Positions 1 to 6,267 are shown, numbered from the stretch's first letter. The stretch is 6,267 bases of DNA from Acidobacteriota bacterium (GCA_029861655.1 JAOTZA010000194.1:1-6267); one strand, 5' to 3'. The notes: generated by a model from the sequence alone, not told the origin. A program made the numbers and translations.

Positions 1-1494
1 CAGGGTGTTACGCAAGTCCTCCCTGAGTGTCGCGTCCTGGTCGGAAGCCCCGATGTCGATCTCATTCCCGGACTGCGAGAATGTCAGTGAGTTGATCGCC
101 GAGTTGCCGATGACCGAGTTGAGCTGGGCCACCAACGAATCGCTGGGCTGGGCCCAGTTGGAGTCGACAGAGGGGAAGGGATCATCGCCCCAGAGACCGT
201 TTGCGGCGCCCCCGGTGGGACCGGGGTTCGACCAGTCGTCTGCGGTGTAGCGGAGCAGGACGCGATGCTGGTCGTTGACCGTGTAGTCGAGACGGCCGTT
301 GATCTGCTCCCAGTCGATCGGCGTCGAGACGGAGGTCACCCAGTTCGTGCAGCTTCCGGGATTGTTGGCGTTCGGATAGAGCCGCAAGAGATTGATTCCC
401 GACTGGCTCATCCGATCGCCGGGGATCGTGTTGTTCGGGAAGGGCTGACCGGTCAGAGGATCGACCGGGATCTGGTATCCACAGGATGTATCGACGTCGT
501 TGAAATCGCCAGCCCTTTGTGCCGCCGTCGGAACCTGGCCGCTAACCGCGACGCCGCGAATCTCGTCGTTCCATTCCGCGGAGGCGAAGAAGTGAAACTT
601 GTCCTTCTTGACCGGACCACCAAAGGTGAAGCCATAGTCGTCGCGCGTGAGAGGCGCCTTGGGCTGATTCGCTTCCTTCAACAGGGCATTGGTCGAGTTG
701 TAGGAATCGCGACGCGCGAAGTAATAGACGCTGCCGTCCAGGTTGTTGGTGCCGCCGCGGGTGACCAGATTAATCTGGGCGCCGCCGCCGCCGCCAAACT
801 CGGCGCCGTAGGAGTTGCGGTGAATCTTGAACTCCTCGATAGCCTCGACAGACGGATAGACCAAGATGGTGCGGTTCGAGCCAACATCGTTGTTGGAGGC
901 GCCGTCGACGGTCCACATGTTGGCCGTGGTGGAACCGCCGCTGACGGACAGATCGGAGCCCGTCAACAGACCCTTGTTCTTTGTGTTGAAGCCTTCAGGC
1001 GCGCTGACGCCGGGCATGAGCAGGGTCAACTGCAGGAAGTTCCTGCCGTTGAGCGGCAGCTCGCGAACCTCCTCACCGGTGATCAAACCGGCGACCTCGC
1101 CGCCGATCGTCTCGACGACCACGGCCGACGAAGTCACCGTAATGGCTTCCCCCGTCACCTCGGTCAGCTCCTCGAGCTGGGCGTTGACCTCGCGGGTGTC
1201 GTTGACGTTGAGCACGACGTTCTGCACCAGCACGGTGCGGAAGCCGGCCGCCTCGAAGGTCACCAGATAAGTCCCTACCGGCAAATTCGCGGCCGCATAG
1301 GCGCCAGAGCTATTGGTGGCTGTTTCGCGGGAAAAACCCATCCCCACGTTGAGGACGGTGACTTGCACATCAGCCGCCGGTGCTCCCGATGGATCGTTGA
1401 CGGAGCCGCGGATGGTGGCGCTTTGCTGCGCGATGGCGGGCAGGCAGACGACTGCCGCCAGCGCAAAGATCAAAAGAGTACGCTTCAAGCTCAA
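1..1494 (-). CDS. TonB-dependent outer-membrane receptor, Oar-like, with N-terminal carboxypeptidase-regulatory-like domain (C-terminus beyond window)
   Basis: This is an outer-membrane beta-barrel transporter expected to take up a ligand with energy from TonB-ExbB-ExbD. The 498 codons seen are open to the left edge; the rest of the barrel is missing. Residues 1-22 form a signal peptide (KR, hydrophobic core, cleavage after AIA before QQ). Residues about 25-108 form a carboxypeptidase-regulatory-like beta-sandwich (TIRGSVNDPSGAPAADVQVT, then GAYAAANLPVGTYLVTFEAAGF). Residues 116-123 (EAITVTSS) could be a TonB box. The plug spans about 125-247, with ELPLNGRNFLQLTLLMPGVS, WTVDGASNND and the glycine-rich GAEFGGGGGAQINLVTRGGTN region. 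Barrel strands follow, including DYGFTFGGPVKKDKFHFFASAEW at 286-308. The TTG start at 1494 is chosen because GGAGG lies 7 nt upstream and no ATG lies near; a second TTG two codons on fits the spacing less well. It is divergent from a lacI-type gene, with a promoter and operator in between. The substrate is unknown. Family assignment is firm, ligand class is not. Confidence 0.93.
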   Translation of the reverse strand, partial: MSLKRTLLIFALAAVVCLPAIAQQSATIRGSVNDPSGAPAADVQVTVLNVGMGFSRETATNSSGAYAAANLPVGTYLVTFEAAGFRTVLVQNVVLNVNDTREVNAQLEELTEVTGEAITVTSSAVVVETIGGEVAGLITGEEVRELPLNGRNFLQLTLLMPGVSAPEGFNTKNKGLLTGSDLSVSGGSTTANMWTVDGASNNDVGSNRTILVYPSVEAIEEFKIHRNSYGAEFGGGGGAQINLVTRGGTNNLDGSVYYFARRDSYNSTNALLKEANQPKAPLTRDDYGFTFGGPVKKDKFHFFASAEWNDEIRGVAVSGQVPTAAQRAGDFNDVDTSCGYQIPVDPLTGQPFPNNTIPGDRMSQSGINLLRLYPNANNPGSCTNWVTSVSTPIDWEQINGRLDYTVNDQHRVLLRYTADDWSNPGPTGGAANGLWGDDPFPSVDSNWAQPSDSLVAQLNSVIGNSAINSLTFSQSGNEIDIGASDQDATLREDLRNTL

Positions 1495-1501
1495 GAATCT
1501 T

Positions 1502-1506
1502 CCTCC
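1502..1506 (-). promoter_or_regulatory. Ribosome binding site of the TonB-dependent receptor
   Basis: On the minus strand this is GGAGG, a full Shine-Dalgarno core within a run of G residues, ending 7 nt before TTG at 1494. It decides the start, because there is no ATG near the signal peptide. Confidence 0.75.
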
Positions 1507-1536
1507 CCCCCGGATGATTTCCGGCCGACGAAAGGT

Positions 1537-1548
1537 TAAACCGATTTA
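1537..1548. promoter_or_regulatory. Putative LacI-family operator O1 (receptor-proximal)
   Basis: The sequence TAAACCGATTTA is a near-perfect palindrome around a central CG: 5 of 6 base pairs are symmetric. A central CG with A/T-rich arms is typical of LacI-family operators. It lies 42 nt upstream of the receptor's TTG and begins a few bases downstream of the predicted transcription start, the classic position for blocking initiation or escape. It shares CGATTTAG (1542-1549) with O2. Binding is inferred. Confidence 0.65.
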
Positions 1549-1558
1549 GCGACTCTGA

Positions 1559-1588
1559 ATAATCGCATGTGGTTTGCGGGGCTGTCAA
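1559..1588 (-). promoter_or_regulatory. Predicted sigma70-type promoter of the TonB-dependent receptor
   Basis: On the minus strand, TTGACA at 1588-1583 matches the -35 consensus in all six positions. After an 18-nt spacer, GATTAT at 1564-1559 matches TATAAT in four of six. The expected transcription start is near 1552, giving a leader of about 58 nt before TTG at 1494. Operator O1 then lies at about +5 to +16 and O2 at about -51 to -66. No start site has been mapped. Confidence 0.6.
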
Positions 1589-1602
1589 GACCAACCTTCG
1601 TA

Positions 1603-1618
1603 ACTAATTCGATTTAGT
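1603..1618. promoter_or_regulatory. Putative LacI-family operator O2 (repressor-proximal)
   Basis: The sequence ACTAATTCGATTTAGT is palindromic around a central CG with 7 of 8 symmetric pairs; only 1608/1613 breaks the symmetry. It ends 41 nt before the GTG start of the LacI-type gene, and its centre is 68 bp from that of O1, which shares the half-site CGATTTAG. The position fits autoregulation of the repressor gene, or an auxiliary site for looping to O1. It is an A/T-rich island in GC-rich DNA. Binding is inferred. Confidence 0.65.
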
Positions 1619-1659
1619 ACTAGCTTGAATCAGAAGCCCGCTCATGGGACACTCGCGCC

Positions 1660-2724
1660 GTGCCTGATCCCAAAAAAGGGAATTCCGACGGCGAATCCGG
1701 AGCCGGAGCCTCCCAGAAACCTGTACGGCTCAAGGAGTTGGCCGAGCATCTGGATCTCTCCCCGGCCGCCGTGTCGATCGTCCTCAACCGGTCGCCGGTC
1801 GCCGATTCGATCCCCCAGGCGACCCAGGACAGGGTCTTCGCAGCCGCCAAGGAACTCGGGTATCGTCCGGACTTCCTCGCCCGCTCCCTGCGCAGCCGGA
1901 GAACCCGGTCGATTGGAGTCCTGGTCCCCGAGATCAGCGAGGGGTATGCGGCCGGCGTTTCGAGAGGGCTCGAGAAGCACCTGCTCAGCGAAGGCTACTT
2001 CTATTTTATCGCCAGCCATCAGTCCGAGCCCGAGCTGCTGGCCGAGGGCCTCGAACGGCTACGCGAGCGACTGGTCGAGGGGTTCATCCTACTCGCGGCG
2101 CAGCTAAAGGCTCCTCCGCCACTTCCAACCGTTGTGGTTTCGGGGCACCGCGCCCTCGAAGGTGTCACCAACGTCGTGCTCGACCAGGATCATGCGGCAC
2201 ACCACGCACTTTCCCATCTCGCCGACCTCGGTCACGAAAGAATCGCCTTCTTCCGCGGACCCTCCAACAATGCCGACGCCGACGACCGTTGGCGGGCGAT
2301 CGTTGACGCCGCCGCCACCCTGAGTCTCGAGGTCGCGCCTGAGCTTTCGATCCAGCTGGAGGGTCTTTCCTACGGCGAGGTGTTCTACCGGGAAGGCTAC
2401 GCACGCGCCAAGGAACTGCTCGCGCGAGGCCAACGGTTCACCGCCCTCTTTGCCTTCGACGACATCGCCGCCGTCGGGGCTATGAGAGCGTTCTTCGACG
2501 CCGGGCTGCGTGTCCCCGAAGACATCTCGATCGTCGGGTTCGACGACATCGAGAGCGCGTCTTTCCTCAACCCGAGTCTGACCACGGTACGTCAGCCGTT
2601 GCGAGAGATGGGAGAGATTGCCGGGCGCGTTTTGCTCGAGCGGCTCGGAGGGGGCGAGACCCCACCGCAAGTGGTCGTCAAGCCCGAGTTGGTGGTGCGC
2701 GACTCGACCTGTCCGGCCCCCTAG
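1660..2724 (+). CDS. LacI-family transcriptional repressor
   Basis: This is a complete 354-residue cytoplasmic regulator. After a polar 21-residue extension, the DNA-binding domain spans about 22-70: RLKELAEHLDLSPAAVSIVL is the helix-turn-helix and PDFLARSLRS the hinge helix, with L77 as the likely minor-groove leucine. The periplasmic-binding-protein-like effector domain begins at SIGVLVPEISEGY (84-96). It carries family hallmarks: VVLDQDHAAHHAL, HLADLGHERIAFFRGP (186-201), FAFDDIAAVGAMRAF, VPEDISIVGFDDIESASF, and NPSLTTVRQPLREMG. By alignment with LacI, R212 corresponds to the sugar-contacting R197, and D295-D296 to the region of D274. The recognition helix has Ile40 where most relatives have Arg (SPAAVSIVLN versus SxxTVSRVLN). 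The start is GTG at 1660: a stop (TAG, 1621) lies upstream in frame, no other start codon lies between, and no strong ribosome binding site is visible. It is divergent from the receptor and probably represses it. The effector is unknown, likely a sugar or derivative by family habit. Confidence 0.93.
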   Translation: MPDPKKGNSDGESGAGASQKPVRLKELAEHLDLSPAAVSIVLNRSPVADSIPQATQDRVFAAAKELGYRPDFLARSLRSRRTRSIGVLVPEISEGYAAGVSRGLEKHLLSEGYFYFIASHQSEPELLAEGLERLRERLVEGFILLAAQLKAPPPLPTVVVSGHRALEGVTNVVLDQDHAAHHALSHLADLGHERIAFFRGPSNNADADDRWRAIVDAAATLSLEVAPELSIQLEGLSYGEVFYREGYARAKELLARGQRFTALFAFDDIAAVGAMRAFFDAGLRVPEDISIVGFDDIESASFLNPSLTTVRQPLREMGEIAGRVLLERLGGGETPPQVVVKPELVVRDSTCPAP

Positions 2725-2806
2725 GGGGACACAGAGCTTTCGGCCTCTGACCCGGCTGCGGAAAACCTCTCCTCGTCTAGGCTGGCCGAAAGGTCTGTGT
2801 CCCCTT
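2723..2806. repeat. Long imperfect inverted repeat (hairpin) after the lacI-type gene
   Basis: The left arm 2725-2745 (GGGGACACAGAG then CTTTCGGCC) pairs with the right arm 2784-2804 (GGCCGAAAGG then TCTGTGTCCCC) at 20 of 21 positions; the one mismatch is G2736 against G2793. A G-T pair and an A-T pair at the outer end extend the stem to 23 bp and reach into the stop codon of the lacI-type gene. The loop is 38 nt (2746-2783). Only three T residues follow the right arm, so it is not a textbook intrinsic terminator, although it could stop or attenuate transcription between the regulator and the TPR genes. Its length, symmetry and intergenic position also fit a dispersed palindromic element of the REP or MITE type. 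The inverted repeat is seen directly; its role is inferred. Confidence 0.85.
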
Positions 2807-2838
2807 TCTGTCTCTGACGGTTGGTAGAGTTCAGGACG

Positions 2839-5097
2839 ATGACGAACGTCGCTCGGGCCGCGCTGGTCCTCTTCCTGCTCGTCTTCGGTGCCGATCTCAT
2901 TTCGGCCCAGCAGGAGCTCGGTTCCGACTCGAGCCCCGACCCAATCGCTGCCCTCAGCAGGGCGGTACGGGAAGCCGAGCAGGCCTTGGCCCAGCAGGAG
3001 ATCCAGATCGCCGAGAGTCGGTACCGGACCGCCCTCTTTGAAGGCTGGGTTCTTCTGGGCTCGTTGGCGGAGGGATCCGGCAATCTCGTGGAGGCGCGCT
3101 CCGCCTACGAGGAGGCCATCACATCGGCCGTGGATGTGCGGCGCGCCCGGATCGCTCTGGCCCGGGTCATGGCCGAGCTGGAGGAGTTCGAAGAAGCGGA
3201 AGCGTTGCTGCGCCTGCTGATAGCCGAGAACAAGGACGATTTCGAAGCTCGACGCATGCTGTCGGACACGCTAGCGGACGATGGCAGGACCGAGGAGTCG
3301 ATCCAGGAACTCGAGCAATTGGTCTCCATGAACCCGGAGGATCTGGAAACCGCCTACTTTCTATCGACCGCATACCTCGCCAACAACAGGCTCATCGAGG
3401 CCGACTCTCTCCTGGAGAGGATCGTCGAGGCGATTCCGACCCCACACACCCACATTCTGGTCGGCAGGACGTATCAGGACTACAAGGTTTTCGACAAGGC
3501 TCGCCGAGCGTTCGACACCGCCATCGAGCTCGACCCCCGAACCCCTCGGGCCCACTACTACCGCGGCACGGTAGAGGTTTTGGACCCGAGTCGCGACTTC
3601 CTCGAATTGGCCGTCACCTACTTTGAAAAGGAGCTGGAGGTCACTCCGGGCGAGCCGGTGGCGAGTGTGTCTCTCGGGATTGCGCTGTCCGAGGACAGAC
3701 GCTTCGAAGAAGCGATTCCGCATCTCGAGCTCGCCGCGGAGTGGCCAAAGCACCGATCGTTGGCCCTCCTTTTCCTGGGTGAATGTCTCGCCGGAGTCGG
3801 GCGTGAGGAAGAGGCCATCGCTGTTTTTCGAAAGGGCCTGGACGCCGCGGTGGCGGATATCGGAGATCAACCGAAAGAGGAATTACCGGAAAACCGGGCT
3901 CGTCAGCTCGCCAGCCTCAATTTCCAACTGGCCCAGGCGCTGCGCCGAACCGGAAGCAACGAATCCGCCACCATTCATTTCGCCGCCGCCAAGGAGTACC
4001 AGTCGCAAATGACCGAGCGGTCGCGGGAAAAGCTGAGCGCCTTTCTAACCAATGAAGCGGCGAACGATGGAGAGATTGGGTTTTCACCCGATGCGGCAAG
4101 CGAGACCGAGCTGAACGCCGAAGCGGCGCGGGAGCTGAAGGTACCGCTCGCATCCACCCTGGCGCGTGCCTACCTCGATCTCGGCGTACTCGCGGCTAGA
4201 GCCGGCAGGCCCGGTTCGGCGGCGGATCTCTTCCAACACGCAGCCGACCTCGACCCGCGAACGGAACAGATCCACTACTCGCTAGGCGTCGCGAGGTTCA
4301 ACGCCGGCCAGTTCGAGAAAGCCACGGAACCGCTGAGGCGCGCGCTCGAAGGAAGGCCGGGGGACGCGCAGCTCGAGCAGATGCTGGCTCTTGCCTGGTT
4401 CAACTCGGGTGAGTACGCGAACGCGGCCGAGATCCTCGAGAACATTCCAGGGCGACCTTCAGATCGCAGGCTCGAGTATCTCTATGGAGTGGCCCTGGTC
4501 CGGAGCGAGCGCGCCTCCGAAGCCGAGGGCGTGTTTGCCCAGCTCCTGACCCGAAATACCGATTGGCCGGAGCTCAACGTGGTACTCGCCCAGGCTCACG
4601 CCAAGCAGGGAAACTTCGACGGCGCGGTGGAGCTTCTCGAGCGAGCGCTCGAACTGGATCCCAAGGTGGCCGAGGCCCACGGCACCCTGGGGGAGATCCA
4701 CCTGCGCAAAGGAGAGATCGAGAAGGCCGAAGAGGAGCTGCGAAGCGAGCTTGGCGCTCATCCACGGGACACTCGAACGATGTACACCCTGGCCACGGTT
4801 CTGGACCTGGCGCAGAAGCCAGCCGAAGCCATGACCCTTCTCCACTCTCTCCTCGACCTCGAGCCGCGCCTGGGCAAGGGACGCTACCTGCTGGGAAAAA
4901 TCCTGCTGGCGCAAGGGTCGGACGAAGACGCGCTCGAGCAACTCGAGGCGGCCGCCGGACTAGCGCCCGAGGATCCCAGCATCCACTATCAGCTGGGTCA
5001 GGCGTATCAGAAGCTGGGGCGGACCGAGGACGCCCGCAGGGAGTTCGACACCTTTCGCGCGCTCAAAGACGAGCGCAGAGGCGGAGTGGGCTCCTGA
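2839..5097 (+). CDS. Exported tetratricopeptide-repeat (TPR) protein
   Basis: This is a complete 752-residue protein built mostly of TPR helical hairpins, a scaffold for protein-protein contacts; no catalytic domain is visible. Residues 1-23 form a signal peptide (MTNVAR, hydrophobic core, cleavage after ISA before QQ), so it acts in the periplasm or outside; there is no lipobox. A first TPR block covers about 70-385 (for example FDKARRAFDTAIELDPRTPRAHYYRG at 218-243). A polar stretch at about 388-434, rich in Glu, Ser and Ala, lacks the TPR pattern. A second block covers about 437-740, with the clearest repeat at 592-625 (FDGAVELLERALELDPKV and onward). ATG at 2839 is preferred because it starts directly at the signal peptide; TTG at 2821 is an in-frame alternative adding six residues. 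Neither has a strong ribosome binding site. It lies 114 nt after the lacI-type gene, and its stop overlaps the start of the next TPR gene. The binding partner is unknown. Confidence 0.88.
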   Translation: MTNVARAALVLFLLVFGADLISAQQELGSDSSPDPIAALSRAVREAEQALAQQEIQIAESRYRTALFEGWVLLGSLAEGSGNLVEARSAYEEAITSAVDVRRARIALARVMAELEEFEEAEALLRLLIAENKDDFEARRMLSDTLADDGRTEESIQELEQLVSMNPEDLETAYFLSTAYLANNRLIEADSLLERIVEAIPTPHTHILVGRTYQDYKVFDKARRAFDTAIELDPRTPRAHYYRGTVEVLDPSRDFLELAVTYFEKELEVTPGEPVASVSLGIALSEDRRFEEAIPHLELAAEWPKHRSLALLFLGECLAGVGREEEAIAVFRKGLDAAVADIGDQPKEELPENRARQLASLNFQLAQALRRTGSNESATIHFAAAKEYQSQMTERSREKLSAFLTNEAANDGEIGFSPDAASETELNAEAARELKVPLASTLARAYLDLGVLAARAGRPGSAADLFQHAADLDPRTEQIHYSLGVARFNAGQFEKATEPLRRALEGRPGDAQLEQMLALAWFNSGEYANAAEILENIPGRPSDRRLEYLYGVALVRSERASEAEGVFAQLLTRNTDWPELNVVLAQAHAKQGNFDGAVELLERALELDPKVAEAHGTLGEIHLRKGEIEKAEEELRSELGAHPRDTRTMYTLATVLDLAQKPAEAMTLLHSLLDLEPRLGKGRYLLGKILLAQGSDEDALEQLEAAAGLAPEDPSIHYQLGQAYQKLGRTEDARREFDTFRALKDERRGGVGS
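5083..5096 (+). promoter_or_regulatory. Ribosome binding site and overlapping CTGA stop/start junction for the second TPR gene
   Basis: GGAG at 5083-5086 lies 7 nt before CTG at 5094, which shares two bases with the TGA stop at 5095-5097. The arrangement is the CTG version of the common ATGA overlap used for translational coupling. No ATG, GTG or TTG occurs in this frame between about 5000 and the signal-peptide core. Confidence 0.6.
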
Positions 5098-6267
5098 GAA
5101 AGAGACCGGCAGTCAGAAAGGATCGCAGAGACACTGGCCTGATCGCGACCCTCTCGACCCTGGCTCTCCTGACACTTTTTCAATCGGTGGCCGCGGCGCA
5201 GCCATCTCGGCCTGTCGACCTCGACTCGGTGGCGAAGCTGGTGGCCGAGGGCGATCTGAGTTCGGCGGAAAGCGAGCTGCGCCGGGTCGTCGGCATCGAG
5301 GATCACGCTGCGGCACGGGATCTGTTGGGAGTCGTCGCGGCCCGCCAGGGACGCGTCGCTGATGCCGAGCGGGAGTTCCTACGCGCCGTGGAGCTGGATC
5401 CCGGCTTGGCGGCTCCGCGCCAGAACCTGGGGCGCCTCTATGTGCGGCAGGGGCGCTCAGAGGAGGCCCTGCGAGAACTGCGGGCGGCGCTCGGCCTTGG
5501 GCCTCTGGAACGTGAGTTGGCCTTTCAGCTAGCCGCACTCGAGATCGCTCGAGGGGATGTCTCCGCCGGGGAAAAGCTCTTCGAATCGATCGCGGTCGAA
5601 TACCACTCGGTGCGAGCCACACTCGAACTGGCGAGATCTCTGGCACGCCGAGGCGAGGGACAGATGGCCATCGGGGTGGTGAACCACGCTGTCGGCGTCG
5701 CCCCCAACTCGGAGGATGTGCTCAGCGCATACGCCCGGCTCTGCGTTGAGCACGAAGCGCCGGTTCCCGCCATGAAAACCCTCGAGGCGCTGACCCGGCT
5801 TCATCCCACGAACGCGGAGTACTTCTACCTCCTGGGCCTGGCGCAGTTACAGCTGGCGGAATCGGACGGCGCGGTCGCGGCACTCAGGCGCTCTCTCGAG
5901 CTCGATCCCGAGCGAGTGCTTTCGCTGTTTGCTCTCGGTCTTTCGTTTAGGGACCAGAAGCGGTTCGCAGAGGCCAAGGAGGCTCTGACCGAGAGCTTGC
6001 GGCTCCTGCCGAGCCATGCAGATGCCCTGGTGGTGATGGCGGAAGTCGAAGAGGGGTTGGGCGAGCTGGACCTCGCCGAACAGCACCTGAGGCGCGCTTT
6101 CGAGTTGGGGGGCGAGACCCCCGAAGCGCTCTATGTTCTCGGTAAGATCCGCCACGCACAGGGGCGATACGAGGAAGCCCGCGACGCCCTGGAGCGCTCG
6201 ATCGAGAAGAACCCGAGGCCGAGGAAGGCGCACTACGTTCTCAGTCTCGCCTATGCTCGTTTGGGCG
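5094..6267 (+). CDS. Second exported TPR protein (C-terminus beyond window)
   Basis: An open frame of 391 codons runs off the right edge. With the CTG start at 5094, residues 1-35 form a strong signal peptide: a very basic n-region (RKRPAVRKDRR), the hydrophobic stretch LIATLSTLALLTLF at 16-29, and cleavage after VAAA or VAA near 34-35. TPR repeats follow through the visible part: DAEREFLRAVELDPG at 90-104, EEALRELRAALGLGP at 123-137, GAVAALRRSLELDPE at 259-273, EAKEALTESLRLLPS at 293-307, LAEQHLRRAFELGG at 327-340, and EEARDALERSIEKNP at 360-374. No enzymatic motif is visible. The first GTG in frame (5187) would remove most of the signal peptide and part of the reading frame, so CTG is preferred, supported by GGAG 7 nt upstream and the CTGA overlap. 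It is probably co-transcribed with the preceding TPR gene and shares its compartment. The start is the weakest part of the call; the reading frame and repeat type are secure. Confidence 0.85.
   Translation, partial: MRKRPAVRKDRRDTGLIATLSTLALLTLFQSVAAAQPSRPVDLDSVAKLVAEGDLSSAESELRRVVGIEDHAAARDLLGVVAARQGRVADAEREFLRAVELDPGLAAPRQNLGRLYVRQGRSEEALRELRAALGLGPLERELAFQLAALEIARGDVSAGEKLFESIAVEYHSVRATLELARSLARRGEGQMAIGVVNHAVGVAPNSEDVLSAYARLCVEHEAPVPAMKTLEALTRLHPTNAEYFYLLGLAQLQLAESDGAVAALRRSLELDPERVLSLFALGLSFRDQKRFAEAKEALTESLRLLPSHADALVVMAEVEEGLGELDLAEQHLRRAFELGGETPEALYVLGKIRHAQGRYEEARDALERSIEKNPRPRKAHYVLSLAYARLG

Noticed and set aside
265..1539. A 424-codon plus-strand open frame opposite the receptor gene
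   Set aside because: It lies antisense to a well-recognised TonB-dependent receptor, has low-complexity Arg/Gly/Val-rich composition, no domain, and no ribosome binding site. Long antisense frames are common in GC-rich DNA.
1570..1659. A sigma70 promoter for the lacI-type gene
   Set aside because: No convincing pair of -35 and -10 boxes with acceptable spacing was found on the plus strand, so none is called, although the gene must have a promoter here.
1625..2107. A 160-codon plus-strand frame starting before the lacI-type gene
   Set aside because: Its product is Ser/Pro/Arg-rich with no recognisable domain, and it overlaps the LacI DNA-binding domain in another frame.
2104..2670. A 188-codon minus-strand open frame
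   Set aside because: It is fully antisense to the LacI-type gene, whose translation shows clear family motifs throughout; no domain is recognisable in the antisense product.
2784..2827. REP element signature GTAG next to the hairpin
   Set aside because: GTAG occurs at 2824-2827, but 3' of the hairpin and 19 nt away, not directly 5' of the stem as in typical REP units, so it is not used as support.
2821..2838. TTG at 2821 as the start of the first TPR gene
   Set aside because: It is possible, but it adds six residues before the signal peptide without a good ribosome binding site; ATG at 2839 is simpler.
5113..5646. A 177-codon minus-strand open frame
   Set aside because: It is Pro/Arg-rich and antisense to the second TPR gene, whose plus-strand frame carries a signal peptide and TPR repeats.

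Overview
The window reads as a GC-rich Gram-negative genome, most likely Acidobacteriota or a close relative. The grounds are an Oar-like TonB-dependent receptor with an N-terminal carboxypeptidase-regulatory-like domain and the plug motif LPLNGRNF, a LacI-type regulator, and large secreted TPR proteins. This taxonomic call is inference from family resemblance; no rRNA or other marker gene is present.

Layout. Positions 1-1494 (minus strand) hold the first 498 codons of a TonB-dependent outer-membrane receptor that runs off the left edge. Positions 1495-1659 are a divergent control region. It contains a strong sigma70-type promoter for the receptor (TTGACA, 18-nt spacer, GATTAT), a GGAGG ribosome binding site, and two near-palindromic LacI-type operators that share the half-site CGATTTAG. 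Positions 1660-2724 (plus strand) encode a complete LacI-family repressor. Positions 2725-2838 are intergenic and dominated by a long imperfect inverted repeat. Positions 2839-5097 encode a complete 752-residue exported TPR protein. Positions 5094-6267 hold the first 391 codons of a second exported TPR protein. It appears to start at a CTG overlapping the previous stop codon (CTGA), and it runs off the right edge.

How the parts may work together. The operator just downstream of the receptor's predicted transcription start, next to a divergent lacI-type gene, suggests a local ligand-controlled switch. The repressor would bind both operators and shut off receptor synthesis, and perhaps its own, until a small-molecule effector, probably a sugar or sugar derivative, is present. 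The receptor would import a larger ligand across the outer membrane. The two TPR proteins, probably one translationally coupled operon, would act outside the cytoplasm as protein-interaction scaffolds. The substrate cannot be read from the sequence.

Three of the four genes appear to use non-ATG starts (TTG, GTG, CTG). Both edge genes are incomplete, so the full extent of the locus lies outside the window.
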